Shown: positions 36,165-45,644, counted from the first letter of the stretch. The stretch: DNA of 64,000 nucleotides from CAWKPF01 sp963851415 (GCA_963851415.1 CAWKPF010000002.1:2914001-2978000), one strand, 5' to 3'. Notes: a model not told the origin generated them from the letters alone. Numbers and translations are program-made.

Positions 36165-39100
36165 TCAACTGCCATCGGTGGGCTCGAGGGAAAGACCGTG
36201 CAACGTCGCCGCATTGATGATGGCGCGATTGTCGGGGACCTGGAAGAGGAACGGGTTGCGTAACTCGGCGGACAGCAGCTCGGTCTTGCGATAGAGCTCC
36301 CGGTACGCGCGCAGTAGGGGGTGCATCGGATCGACGTCACGGCCGCGCTGGCGCATCCATTCGAGACCCTGATAGAGGCGCAGGTCGAGGGTCTCTCCCA
36401 GCTCGGGGTAGCGCAGCGTTTCGAGTACGGCCTCGATCGCTGCACAGAGCTCCTCGATACGTCTGTGATCGGAGACCGCGATCGAGGTCTCGAGGAGCCA
36501 GGATCGATCGAAGGTCGCGGAGAGCACATCGCCATGCTGCTGATGGCAGAGGATGGCGTTCTCGAGGTGCTGGCGGGCGTCCTCGTATTGGCGCTGTTTG
36601 AGTCGGACCCGGCCGAGCACCTGTTCGGCGTCGCCGAGCTGTTTGGAATTGTCGACCAGGCTGAGCTGGAAGTGTGCCTTGCGAGCGTCTTCCAGTGCGA
36701 ACTCGCTCCGCCCGAGATGGAGGTGATTGGTCGCCACGAGCAGTCGTGAGATCGCTTCGCCGGTGACGTCGTCGCGAGAGGCTCGCAGGTCGAGTGCCTG
36801 ACGAAACGGGGTTGTGGCCGCGGTGAAATCTCCGAGTCGACTCAGGGCGCGACCGATCCCGGTCAGGGCCCAGCTCACCTCGCCGTCGTGTCCGTGTGCT
36901 CGGAGTACACCTTCGGCCTCTCTGTAGTAGGAGAGCGAGCGCGGGTAGTCCCCCAGCGCGAGATAGATGGTGCCCATGGCGGTGAGCGAGGGTCCGATCT
37001 GAGAGTTCAGCTGGAGCTCGCGGCGCTCGTTGAGTGCTTCCTGGTGGTAACGGAGCGCGACCTCGAGCCGCTTCTCCTGCATGGCCACGTTGCCCAGGTG
37101 ATAGCGGCAGGCGGCGGCCAGACTTCGATTCCCCGCCCGGTCGAGCAGGGGCAGGATCTCTTCGTAGAGTTTGCGAGCCTCCGGATGCCGATCCTGGCGT
37201 TGCAGGACCTTGCCCAGCTGCACCACGAGAAGGGCCTTGCGGCGTTCATCGCTGTTCTGCGCCCATGCCAGGCCCCGTTGCAGGGTGCGCTCGGCTTCCC
37301 GGTAGCTGCCCTCGTTTTGTTCCTTGTCGGCTTTGAGCGCCGTGAGTGCGATTAGACGGTCCGAGTTCTCTCCGGCCAGTTCGATGGCTCTTTCGATCGC
37401 GGAGTCGAGGTGGTTGAGCCGACCCAGGCGACGAGCGAGGGGCAGAAGAACCCAGAGCAGCTCGAACTCCTGGCCGGGGTCGCCGAGCCGTTCGCGATGG
37501 CTCTCGAGCTCCTCGGTGAGGGCCAGGAAGAGGGTCTCCTTGGGTATGTGGCTGTCACTGCGTCGGGCGACCTTGATCAGCAGCGGGATGGCATCGGGGG
37601 TTCCTGCGAGCAGTCGATAGGTCTCCCAGAGCTCCTCTGGATCCACCGGAAGCTCAGCCAGCTGAAGGCCGACGAGGTGGCGCAGCGGGCCAATGGCGGC
37701 AGGATCGATGGTCGACGCGACCGACTCTCGGTGAAGAGGACAGGTGAACGCGAGCCGTGACAGGCCGGCGACTCCGATTCGCTGGACCAGTCCTGCCTGA
37801 ATCGGGACCGTCTCCCAGTTCCTGCGGTAGGAGCCCCCCACCAGAGATGTAGCTCCATTCAGTTCATCGATGGGAATGCTGGCGTCGACGCCGGCAACGA
37901 TCCGTAGAGGCAGGGGATCGGCCAATCGACGCAGCTCGGCCTCGACGTGCCGAGTCAGCCGTGGCGAGGGCTCGAGGTGGACCTCTGGAGTTCCCGAGAA
38001 GAAGAAGTTGCCATAGACCCTTCTCAGGACCTTGCGCCTCACCAACTGCAGCAGGCCTTCTTCGAGTGCGAACGGGAAGCCTCCGGAGACTTCCAGAAAG
38101 CCGTCCCGCAGCTCATCGGGAATCGACAGCCCCGAGAGCAGGTTCTCACACACGAAGCCCATCTCTGTCTGCTCGAGAGGCCCGATCTCGATGTGTGGCA
38201 GATCCTGGAAGAGCTCCCTCCAGCGACCCCCGCTGCGTCCGACAATGACGGTCTGGAGGCCCCCGACAGCGGCTTTCCCGAGTAGCTTCGAAACCGTCTC
38301 CAACTCGCGACGATCGGCCCGATGAATTCCGTCCACCACGAGGCGGAGGGCGCCCCGTTGCCGTTCGAGCAGTGCGTCCACCTCGACATCGAGCTGCTCC
38401 AGCTCGTCGCGGGGCGCTCGCCACCAGCTCTGCTCGGGTCCGGGGAGGGGAAGCTCCGTTCTCGGATGGCGGGGGTCAGCCACCGTTGCACCCTCGGAGC
38501 GAAGGGCCCAGCACAGCTGTTGCGTGAGGGAGGGGCCACCGGAGCGCAAGCTCCAGGGCTGCAGGCAGATCGATCGAGCACCGTTGCCGAAGGTCTCCGC
38601 GATGGCTCGACTCTTACCGCAGCCGAGGGGTCCCGATACGACGACTGCTGCCTCGCCAGCGACCTCGCGAAGCGCAGAGTCGACCTTCGCACGGGGCACG
38701 TGGGGTGGGCGCCGGCCAAAGAGCTCGTCGTTTCGCCACGGGGGTCGTTGGGCCGGCCGGTCCAATCGGTAGAGAGGGAGCTCGCGACCCGAGGGCCCCC
38801 GATAGTTTCCGCAGGGAGCGAGGGACCATCCGCTCTCGAGCTCGTGGGTCGCGTGACCGGTGAGGTAGACCGCCGGCTCGTCGAGCTCAGGAGCGGACTG
38901 GGCGAGGTCCTGGAGGAGCGGACTGTCCGTCACGGTTGCCTGGTGCTCGTCGAGGATGATCTCGCCGGGGAAGACGAGGGCCCTGGCCCGGGAGGCGTTG
39001 GGTGCTGCCGTCAGCAGTTGTCTTCCGAGCGAGTAGGCGGTCTCGATGACCTCCGCATCGGCTGCCTGGGGGATGACGGCGAAGAGACCCGGCTCGACCG

Positions 39101-39230
39101 GAAACAGGCCCGGAATCCCCGGGTCGGAGGTCGCCAGCTCCTCCAGCCACACCCGATCCGTGCTCCAGACGGTCAGGAGGGCGGAAGGCAGCCGCAGCCG
39201 CAGCGAAGGTGCGAAAGTTTCGTCAAGCAT
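36165..39230 (-). CDS. STAND-like ATPase with TPR repeats
   Basis: This is a 1021-residue cytoplasmic protein. Residues 1 to about 150 form an N-terminal domain that faintly recalls a degenerate cyclase-like or effector module (GLFAVIPQAADAEVIETAY). A P-loop ATPase follows: Walker A VVSGPLGCGKSRAIAE near 200, Walker B-like LRLVVDGIHRADRRE, and a sensor region VIVGRSGGRWRELF. From about 640 to 950 there are many TPR helices (DRHPEARKLYEEILPLLDRA, LEVALRYHQEALNERR and YPRSLSYYREAEGVLRAHG). That layout is typical of STAND NTPase regulators or scaffolds that sense a ligand through TPRs. No DNA-binding or catalytic domain is evident. It is divergent from the gene at 39568. Confidence 0.75.
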   Translation of the reverse strand: MLDETFAPSLRLRLPSALLTVWSTDRVWLEELATSDPGIPGLFPVEPGLFAVIPQAADAEVIETAYSLGRQLLTAAPNASRARALVFPGEIILDEHQATVTDSPLLQDLAQSAPELDEPAVYLTGHATHELESGWSLAPCGNYRGPSGRELPLYRLDRPAQRPPWRNDELFGRRPPHVPRAKVDSALREVAGEAAVVVSGPLGCGKSRAIAETFGNGARSICLQPWSLRSGGPSLTQQLCWALRSEGATVADPRHPRTELPLPGPEQSWWRAPRDELEQLDVEVDALLERQRGALRLVVDGIHRADRRELETVSKLLGKAAVGGLQTVIVGRSGGRWRELFQDLPHIEIGPLEQTEMGFVCENLLSGLSIPDELRDGFLEVSGGFPFALEEGLLQLVRRKVLRRVYGNFFFSGTPEVHLEPSPRLTRHVEAELRRLADPLPLRIVAGVDASIPIDELNGATSLVGGSYRRNWETVPIQAGLVQRIGVAGLSRLAFTCPLHRESVASTIDPAAIGPLRHLVGLQLAELPVDPEELWETYRLLAGTPDAIPLLIKVARRSDSHIPKETLFLALTEELESHRERLGDPGQEFELLWVLLPLARRLGRLNHLDSAIERAIELAGENSDRLIALTALKADKEQNEGSYREAERTLQRGLAWAQNSDERRKALLVVQLGKVLQRQDRHPEARKLYEEILPLLDRAGNRSLAAACRYHLGNVAMQEKRLEVALRYHQEALNERRELQLNSQIGPSLTAMGTIYLALGDYPRSLSYYREAEGVLRAHGHDGEVSWALTGIGRALSRLGDFTAATTPFRQALDLRASRDDVTGEAISRLLVATNHLHLGRSEFALEDARKAHFQLSLVDNSKQLGDAEQVLGRVRLKQRQYEDARQHLENAILCHQQHGDVLSATFDRSWLLETSIAVSDHRRIEELCAAIEAVLETLRYPELGETLDLRLYQGLEWMRQRGRDVDPMHPLLRAYRELYRKTELLSAELRNPFLFQVPDNRAIINAATLHGLSLEPTDGS

Positions 39231-39567
39231 GGAAAGGCGGCGCAGTCGCGGGGGGAGGGTGCCGAGAATGCCGAATCAGGACCGTCCAGGCTCCCGACCA
39301 GGAAGGTCAGCTGTCCATCCTGAACGAATCAAGCTATCGCCAAGCGGTCATTCACGCAAGGGGTCCGGGGTCTTCGTCGGAGCGCCGCGAGGGCTCGTGG
39401 CTGGCCCGGAGTCGCCTCGGGCCAGGTCGCCGCGGCGTTGGTTGCTGCCCCTCGCTCTGCTACCATGGCCCGGTTACCCCCTACCGGGCCGGGGCCCGTT
39501 CTGAGCCCTGCCAATTCGACTACCGCCGTCCGGTCGCCAGAAACACCGTCTCCGAAAGGCTCCCTCC
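39231..39567. promoter_or_regulatory. Divergent regulatory region with two strong dyads
   Basis: This 337-base gap between the ATPase (minus) and the unknown gene at 39568 (plus) has no ORF worth calling and no RNA gene I recognise. It holds two perfect 8-base inverted repeats. CTGGCCCG/CGGGCCAG is at 39401-39408 and 39418-39425. GGCCCGGT/ACCGGGCC is at 39467-39474 and 39483-39490. They share the core GGCCCG. They flank a weak promoter-like element, so the region looks like a regulated divergent promoter. Confidence 0.5.
39438..39466 (+). promoter_or_regulatory. Candidate promoter for the gene at 39568
   Basis: TTGGTT (39438-39443) and TACCAT (39461-39466) are separated by 17 bases, with three and four matches to the sigma70 consensus. 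Transcription would begin near 39473, inside the second dyad. The match is modest and the call depends on spacing and position. Confidence 0.3.
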
Positions 39568-40116
39568 ATGACTGCTCGTCGCATGATTTCGCGGCTGTTC
39601 TATTTGACGATCGAAGATGAAGGAATGCTCGCCGAGGCCTTTGCCGGTCTGTCGAGCGACATCTTCGCGATCGCCTACAAGGTGCGTGGCACCGAGGACG
39701 TCTTCGTCGCCACCAACGAGACCAAAGACGCCCTGGATCGTACCGACGTGGCCTACAACCTGCTGGCCGAGGAAGACGGTAATCGCATCGCTCTCTACCA
39801 CTCGCCTCTGTCGCGCGAGGAGCTGGCCGACTTCGAGGAGCCGCTCAAAGCGCTCGCCCTGGCCTATCGGGCCGTTGCCATTGCGTGTGTGGGCGTGAAC
39901 GGGGAGTCCGATCTGGGCTTCGATCTCAGCGAGGGAGCAGAGAACTATACCTACTTCTCGGCGCCCGCAGGCCACACCTTCATCTTCCGCTTGTTTCAGG
40001 ACCGAGAGGAGGCGCACGACTTCCTCGATCGGCTGACCATCGGAGACAAGAAGGCCCTCGAGTGGGCCGAGGGGATTCCCTTGGCCAGCTCGGAAGAGCT
40101 GGCCAGCTTTCACTGA
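39568..40116 (+). CDS. Conserved-looking protein of unknown function upstream of xseA
   Basis: This is a 182-residue soluble acidic protein. I do not recognise a family. It reads as an alpha/beta protein with MISRLFYLTIEDEGMLAEAF, then DIFAIAYKVRGTEDVFVATN, RAVAIACVGVNGESDLGF and AGHTFIFRLFQDREEAHDF. There is no signal peptide or membrane helix. ATG at 39568 is used. ATG at 39583 (MISRLF) is possible. It lies 36 bases ahead of xseA and is probably transcribed with it, behind the dyad-rich promoter region. Confidence 0.65.
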   Translation: MTARRMISRLFYLTIEDEGMLAEAFAGLSSDIFAIAYKVRGTEDVFVATNETKDALDRTDVAYNLLAEEDGNRIALYHSPLSREELADFEEPLKALALAYRAVAIACVGVNGESDLGFDLSEGAENYTYFSAPAGHTFIFRLFQDREEAHDFLDRLTIGDKKALEWAEGIPLASSEELASFH

Positions 40117-40152
40117 TCCCGCGGACCTGGTAGCGAAGGGTCGTACGCCTCC

Positions 40153-41550
40153 GTGGCCTCCCGTGCTCTGTTTCCCGAGGACACCTACACCGTCTCCCAG
40201 CTGGGGGCCGAGGTCCAGAGCTTCCTGTCGGAGGCCTACCGGTCGGTGTGGGTTGTGGGGGAGGTGCAGCGTCTCCGGGGCGGAGGCAGTCATCTCTATT
40301 TCGAACTGGTAGAGAAGGGTCGCGGCGATTCGATCACCGCCAAGCTGGATGTCGTTCTCTTTCGTGCCGACCGCGCTCGTGCCGAACGGCAGTTGCGTAC
40401 CAGCGGACTGGAGCTCGAGGAGGGACAGGTGCTGCGCTGCCGTGGCCAGGTCGACTTCTATGCTCCGTTCGGTCGTCTGCAGTTCGTTGCACGAGACGTC
40501 GATCCCGTGTTTGGGCTCGGTGTGCTCGAGCAGCGCCGGCAGGAGACCCTGCGCTGGTTGGCGCAGCGGGAGCTGCTCGAGCGAAACGGTTCCCTCGAGC
40601 TGAGCGAGCTGCCCCTTCGTCTCGGTCTGGTGACGGCCCCCGGGAGCGCCGCGTACCACGACTTCATCCACACCTTGGAGCAATCGGGCTACGGATTCGA
40701 GGTCCTCTTTGCGCCGTCTGCGGTGCAGGGGGCCGCTGCGCCACGGGCGCTGGTGCGCTCGCTCGGGATGCTCGCTGAGCACCACGAGCGCATCGCTTCG
40801 CTCGACGCGCTCGTGATCGTGCGTGGCGGAGGCTCGAAGACCGACCTGGCTGCCTTCGATGACCGCGCCGTCGCCGAGAGTGTCGCCACCGCGCCGGTGC
40901 CGGTCGTGACCGGGATCGGTCACGAGGTCGACGAGTCGATCGCCGATCGGGTCGCTCACACCAGCGTCAAGACACCGACCGGGGCCGCAGAGCTCTTCTG
41001 TGCCCGGGTGGCGGCCTCCGAGCGCAGGTGGCAGTCGCTCGCGGCGGGTGTGGTCTCCATCGGTCGGGAGCGGGTGCGGCGAGAGCGGGATCGACTCGAT
41101 CGGGCACGATCCGGTGCCCGGGCGGTGGCTGTGCGACTCACTCTCGCGGGGCGTCTGCTCGACGAGCGAGCCGCGGTTCTGGCTGCATCGAGTCGGACTC
41201 GAGTCACCGGAGCCCGGCGTCGCCTGGCCGAGGTGGGAGGTGCCGTCCCCAGACACTCCCAACGGGTTCTGACCCGTCGTGAGAAGGAGCGCTCGGCCGT
41301 TGCCGAGCGGGTGATCGCCTCCACTGCGCGAATGCTGACCCGGGCCACGGAGAGCATCGACCCACTGGCTCGGCTGGTGGCCGAGCTCTCGCCGGAACGC
41401 GTGCTCGAGCGGGGCTACAGTCTGACCCGGGACACCCACGGCAGGGTGGTGAGAGATGCGGCCAGACTCGGGGCCGGAGAAGTGATCGACACCCAGCTCG
41501 CTCGCGGTCGGGTACGCTCGCGAGTCGAAACGACGGAGACCGAAGAATGA
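40153..41550 (+). CDS. xseA: Exodeoxyribonuclease VII large subunit
   Basis: This is a 465-residue large subunit of exonuclease VII, which degrades single-stranded DNA from both ends. The N-terminal OB-fold has YTVSQLGAEVQSFLSEAY, then VVGEVQRLRGGGSHLYFEL. The catalytic part has LGLVTAPGSAAYHDFIHTL, then LVIVRGGGSKTDLAAFDD, VTGIGHEVDESIADRVAH and SVKTPTGAAELF, all family hallmarks. A long arginine- and glutamate-rich helical region and the final VLERGYSLTRD segment complete it. GTG at 40153 is the start. The stop overlaps xseB (ATGA). Confidence 0.95.
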   Translation: MASRALFPEDTYTVSQLGAEVQSFLSEAYRSVWVVGEVQRLRGGGSHLYFELVEKGRGDSITAKLDVVLFRADRARAERQLRTSGLELEEGQVLRCRGQVDFYAPFGRLQFVARDVDPVFGLGVLEQRRQETLRWLAQRELLERNGSLELSELPLRLGLVTAPGSAAYHDFIHTLEQSGYGFEVLFAPSAVQGAAAPRALVRSLGMLAEHHERIASLDALVIVRGGGSKTDLAAFDDRAVAESVATAPVPVVTGIGHEVDESIADRVAHTSVKTPTGAAELFCARVAASERRWQSLAAGVVSIGRERVRRERDRLDRARSGARAVAVRLTLAGRLLDERAAVLAASSRTRVTGARRRLAEVGGAVPRHSQRVLTRREKERSAVAERVIASTARMLTRATESIDPLARLVAELSPERVLERGYSLTRDTHGRVVRDAARLGAGEVIDTQLARGRVRSRVETTETEE

Positions 41551-41804
41551 GCGAGTCGCCCAAGTCCAAACGCGCTGCAAAGCCGGAACGAGCCGACCTG
41601 ACGGAGGAAGGCGGGGAAGGGACCGGCTTCAGCGACGCCATGGCGGAGCTCGAATCGATCCTGCGTCGCATCGAGGGCGAAGAGATCGACATCGACGAGC
41701 TCGCCACCGAGTTGCGCCGCGCCACGGAGTTGCTCGAACTGTGTCGAGGCAAGATCAAGAAGGCCGAAGTCGAGGTCAATCAGATCATCGAGTCGCTCGA
41801 GTAG
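41547..41804 (+). CDS. xseB: Exodeoxyribonuclease VII small subunit
   Basis: This is an 85-residue small subunit. It has the conserved helix pair FSDAMAELESILRRIEGEEI, DIDELATELRRATELLELCR and KIKKAEVEVNQIIESLE. It coats the large subunit and is needed for a controlled, active enzyme. The first 25 residues are lysine- and glutamate-rich and unordered. It overlaps xseA by four bases (ATGA). Confidence 0.94.
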   Translation: MSESPKSKRAAKPERADLTEEGGEGTGFSDAMAELESILRRIEGEEIDIDELATELRRATELLELCRGKIKKAEVEVNQIIESLE

Positions 41805-41868
41805 CCAGCGTTCTCCCCGCGCGTCGACCCCGTGACGGTTCGGCGCACGGCACTGTCGCGAGGGGCCG

Positions 41869-41890
41869 GGTCCAGTAGGGTGCCTGGACC
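41869..41890. repeat. Hairpin downstream of xseB
   Basis: GGTCCAG (41869-41875) and CTGGACC (41884-41890) form a perfect 7-base stem with an eight-base loop, 65 bases after xseB. There is no T-run, so it is only a weak candidate for a terminator of the xseAB unit. Confidence 0.35.
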
Positions 41891-41995
41891 TGGCGTTGTG
41901 CGAAACTGCGAGAAGAAGCAAGCTGATCGAACGGTGTGACCCACTCAGAGATACTGCTGCGCAGGTGAGGCGCTCAAGGCCTGGAGGAGTTGTCG

Positions 41996-44224
41996 ATGAC
42001 TGCCTTTCTACGATGCCCTGTCGGAATGCTTCTGTTCGTGCTGCTCTCGTCCGCCCCGGGGGCCGCTCAGGAATCCACAGCGGCCACCCCTGGGGACGAG
42101 GCGCTCTGGCTGGCGGCTCGCGAGGGCGATCTGGCTCGCGTCGAGGCTCTGGTCGAGTCGGGGGTCGATCCCGATGCCCGCACCCGCTACGGGGCTTCCG
42201 CCCTCTCCTACGCTGCGGACAAGGGCGCCGTCGACCTGGTTCGCTACCTGCTCGAGAAGGGAGTCGATCCGTCGGTCAAGGACACGTTCTACAACGGCAC
42301 GCCGATGATGTGGGCGCTCTCTGAGCGGCCGTTGCCACCCGAGCGTATCGAGATCGCGAAACTGCTTCTGGCCGCCGGATCGACCGAGGCGGGAATGGCG
42401 CTCTCGATCGGCTCGCAGCTCGCACAGACCGATCTCATCGAGGCTGCGCTCACCAGTGAGAGCCTGACCGTCGAGGACGTACAGGCGGCCCACAAGATCG
42501 TCGCGGCGAAGAACTCGTCCAAGCTCCTGGACCTGATCGAGGGCAGTGAGGCCTGGACTCGTGCCCAGGCCGCGGCCCAGGACGCTGCGAGCTTCGAGTT
42601 GTCCGCCGAGCAGATTGCACGAGTCAGCGGGATCTATCGCAATGACGAGTTCGAGATGAACCTGCAGATCTTCTCCGACGACCAAGGTCTACGGGGACAG
42701 GTCTACGGCCAGGGCTCCTTCGCATTGAGGGCGACCTCTCCCGATGTCTTCCTCGCGCCCGAGGTTCCTGGTGGAGTCAAGCTCACCTTCTCGGGCCGTG
42801 CCGGCAGCGTCGAGAGCATGCTGCTCGAGCAGGGGGGCTCGGAGGTCCCCTTCCGTCCGTTCGAAGGCCCCTTCGAGCCTTCGCCAGGGCAGCCGGATGT
42901 CGCGGCCTCTGCGGCCGCACCGCTGGCGGAGGCCGAGCGTGGGCCGGCCCGCCCGTGGCCCTCCTTTCGGGGGGCCGGCGCTTCGGGCAACGCCGACGGC
43001 CAGGGAATTCCATTGGAGTGGGACGCCTCGACCGGCAGGAACGTGCTGTGGAAGACGGCGGTACCGGGAATTGCGCTGTCGAGCCCGATCATCTGGGGAG
43101 ACCGGGTCTTCCTCACCACGGCGGTCAGCGACACCGCCGACACGACCTTTCGCACCGGACTCTACGGTGACGTCGACTCGGTGGAGGACGACTCCGAGCA
43201 CTCCTGGCAGGTCTGGGCTCTGGAGCGCACCAGCGGCGAGGTGCTGTGGACCAGGGAGGCCGCCCGTGGACAGCCCAAGGTCAAGCGGCACCTCAAGTCG
43301 AGCCAGGCCAACCCCTCGCCGGCGACCGACGGCGAGCATCTGGTGGTGAACTTCGCGTCGGAGGGCCTGTTCTGCTTCGGGGTCGACGGTGAGTTGCACT
43401 GGAAGACCGATCTCGGCGTACTCAACAGCGGCTGGTTCTACGATCCGAGCTACGAGTGGGGGTTCAGCAGCTCGCCGATCCTCCACCGCGGGCGCGTGAT
43501 CGTACAGGTCGACATCCAACAGCAGTCGTTTCTGGCGGCGTTCGATGTCTTGACCGGCAAAGAGATCTGGCGCACGCCGCGTGAGGAGATCCCGACCTGG
43601 GGCACGCCCACCATCCTGCCCTCGCCCGAGGGCGACGAGGTCGTGACCAACGGCCCTACCATCCGTGGCTACAGCTTCGAGACAGGAGAAGAACTGTGGA
43701 CGCTCGGCCCCAACAGCGAGGTAACGGTGGCGACTCCCATCATTGCCGACGGGATGGCGATCGTCACCGCGAACTACCCACCGGCTCGACCGATCTATGC
43801 GATTCGCCCAGGCCAGCGTGGCGATCTGTCGCTGGCCTCCGGCGAGCGCAGCTCGGAGGCGGTGGCCTGGAGCCATCCGACCGGCGGGGTCTACATTCCG
43901 ACACCGATTGCCTACGATCGGCTCTTCTATGCCATGCAGATGAACGGTCGCCTGACCGCCTACGATCTCGAGACCGGGGAGCGCATCTATCGTCAGCGGG
44001 TCGGTCAAGCAGTGAGCTTCAGCGGATCGGCGATCGCGGCGGACGGTCGTCTCTACTTCACCACCGAAGAGGGGGACACGTACGTCGTGCGGGCCGGGCG
44101 CGAGTTCGCGCTGTTGGCCACCAACACGATCGACGAAGTCGTCATGACGACTCCGGCGGCGTCCGATGGGGTACTGGTGATCCGGGGCTTGCAGCACGTC
44201 TACGGTCTGGGAGAGAAGGAGTAG
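41996..44224 (+). CDS. Secreted ankyrin-repeat and PQQ-type beta-propeller fusion protein
   Basis: This is a 742-residue exported protein with an unusual order of domains. A signal peptide (RCPVGMLLFVLLSSAPGAAQ) is followed by ankyrin repeats at about 30-145 (EALWLAAREGDLARVEALVE, then GASALSYAADKGAVDLVRYL). Residues about 200-290 look like a DUF3471-type beta domain (ARVSGIYRNDEFEMNLQIF). Residues about 310-740 form a PQQ-like eight-bladed propeller of WD-type tryptophan motifs (GRNVLWKTAVPGIALSSPII, then LTAYDLETGERIYRQRV). It likely acts in the periplasm. True PQQ binding is not proven. ATG at 41996 follows GGAGGAG at 41983-41989. Confidence 0.82.
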   Translation: MTAFLRCPVGMLLFVLLSSAPGAAQESTAATPGDEALWLAAREGDLARVEALVESGVDPDARTRYGASALSYAADKGAVDLVRYLLEKGVDPSVKDTFYNGTPMMWALSERPLPPERIEIAKLLLAAGSTEAGMALSIGSQLAQTDLIEAALTSESLTVEDVQAAHKIVAAKNSSKLLDLIEGSEAWTRAQAAAQDAASFELSAEQIARVSGIYRNDEFEMNLQIFSDDQGLRGQVYGQGSFALRATSPDVFLAPEVPGGVKLTFSGRAGSVESMLLEQGGSEVPFRPFEGPFEPSPGQPDVAASAAAPLAEAERGPARPWPSFRGAGASGNADGQGIPLEWDASTGRNVLWKTAVPGIALSSPIIWGDRVFLTTAVSDTADTTFRTGLYGDVDSVEDDSEHSWQVWALERTSGEVLWTREAARGQPKVKRHLKSSQANPSPATDGEHLVVNFASEGLFCFGVDGELHWKTDLGVLNSGWFYDPSYEWGFSSSPILHRGRVIVQVDIQQQSFLAAFDVLTGKEIWRTPREEIPTWGTPTILPSPEGDEVVTNGPTIRGYSFETGEELWTLGPNSEVTVATPIIADGMAIVTANYPPARPIYAIRPGQRGDLSLASGERSSEAVAWSHPTGGVYIPTPIAYDRLFYAMQMNGRLTAYDLETGERIYRQRVGQAVSFSGSAIAADGRLYFTTEEGDTYVVRAGREFALLATNTIDEVVMTTPAASDGVLVIRGLQHVYGLGEKE

Positions 44225-44229
44225 CGTTC

Positions 44230-45585
44230 ATGAAGAGACTTCCCCACAATCGACCGCGCCTCATGACCGCGGTTGTGCTCGTCGCCTGCCTGGGCGCCAC
44301 TGCGGCTTCGGGCCAGAACCGTTCCTCCAGGGAGCGTGATCTGCACGAGTGGCAGGTCAAGGCCGAGAAGATGAGAACGCATCTTCTACCGGCGATGCGC
44401 GCCAACGGAGTCGATCTGTGGGTGATCATGAGCCGTGAGAACAACCCCGATCCCGCCCTCGAACTGTTCGGCGGCAACGGCATCACCGGCTGGTACGGCC
44501 ATCGAAATGCCTATCTGTTCTGGGACTCCGGCGACGACCTGGAGACCACCGTCATCGGTACGCACCTCAGCGATCATCTGGAGCTGTTCTACGACACGAT
44601 CCAGAGCTATCACGACGCGGAGGCGGGGCTCGCGCCGAGCCTGCGCGAGTACATCGAGAGCCGCGATCCGAAGAGCATCGCGATCAACAAGTCGCGCTAC
44701 ATCTCGATGGCGGACGGACTCTCGTCGGCGCTCGAGAGCTATCTGAAAGAGGCGATCGGCCCGAAGTACGTTGAGCGTCTCCGCTCTTCGGAGCCGCTCT
44801 TCATCGAGTACGTCAGCCGCCGTACGCCCGCCGAGCTCGAGATCGCGAAGGAGGCCGCCTGGATCACCTACCACATCCTCCGACGCGCCTTCTCGAGCGA
44901 AGTCATCACGCCGGGAGAGACGACCCTGATGGATCTCTACTGGTGGATCAAGGACGAGTGGATGGCCCAGGACCTGGAGTTCAACTTTCCGGCCAGCTTC
45001 GAGCTGCAGCGGCGCGGCCTCGAAGAGACTCTGGACGACCACGACGACCCGGTGATCGAGCCGGGGGACGTGCTGCACGTCGACTTCGGAGTGCGTCTGA
45101 TGGGCCTGGTGACCGATCAGCAGAAAGTGGCCTACGTGCTGCGTCCCGGTGAGAGCGAGGCGCCTGCGGGGCTGCGCGAGCTGTTCGCCCAGTCGCAGCG
45201 GCAGGGGGAGATCATCGCGGGGACCATCCGCGTCGGCCGACTGGGTCGGGACATCGTCACCCTCGCCGAAGAGGCAGGCAGTGCCGAGGGCATCGAGAAC
45301 CGGACTTATCCCCACGTGCAGGGCAACTGGGTGCACGGAGTCGGAGCGTGGGGCAGCCGTGACTGGCCCGAGCGCTACGGCAACCACCCCCGGCAGCCGG
45401 TGAGGGCGACCGAGTTCTGGTCGGTGGAGTACAGCGTCAGCGGAGCGATCCCGGAGTGGGGAGGGCAGAAGGTGACGCTCGCGCGAGAGGAGGATGCCTG
45501 GATCGACCCTCAGGGCATCGTGCGCTTCATGGCGGGTCCGCAGGATTCGCTCTGGCTGGTGGGGCAGCCGGCGATCGAGTACTGA
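44230..45585 (+). CDS. Exported M24 family metallopeptidase-like protein
   Basis: This is a 451-residue protein of the M24 (Xaa-Pro peptidase/creatinase) group. It has a signal segment (PRLMTAVVLVACLGATAASG), a creatinase-like N-terminal domain (YLFWDSGDDLETTVIG) and a C-terminal pita-bread domain. The five metal ligands can be traced: LHVDFGVRLMGLVTDQQ (two aspartates), GNWVHGVGAWG (histidine), FWSVEYSVSG (glutamate) and TLAREEDAW (glutamate). It probably cleaves X-Pro peptides in the periplasm. ATG at 44230 lies six bases after the previous stop with AAGGAG inside that stop region. Confidence 0.82.
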   Translation: MKRLPHNRPRLMTAVVLVACLGATAASGQNRSSRERDLHEWQVKAEKMRTHLLPAMRANGVDLWVIMSRENNPDPALELFGGNGITGWYGHRNAYLFWDSGDDLETTVIGTHLSDHLELFYDTIQSYHDAEAGLAPSLREYIESRDPKSIAINKSRYISMADGLSSALESYLKEAIGPKYVERLRSSEPLFIEYVSRRTPAELEIAKEAAWITYHILRRAFSSEVITPGETTLMDLYWWIKDEWMAQDLEFNFPASFELQRRGLEETLDDHDDPVIEPGDVLHVDFGVRLMGLVTDQQKVAYVLRPGESEAPAGLRELFAQSQRQGEIIAGTIRVGRLGRDIVTLAEEAGSAEGIENRTYPHVQGNWVHGVGAWGSRDWPERYGNHPRQPVRATEFWSVEYSVSGAIPEWGGQKVTLAREEDAWIDPQGIVRFMAGPQDSLWLVGQPAIEY

Positions 45586-45644
45586 GTCGAGCTATGATCG
45601 AACGACTTGCCCCACAGATTGTTCCCATGAAGGAGAGTCGTAGG

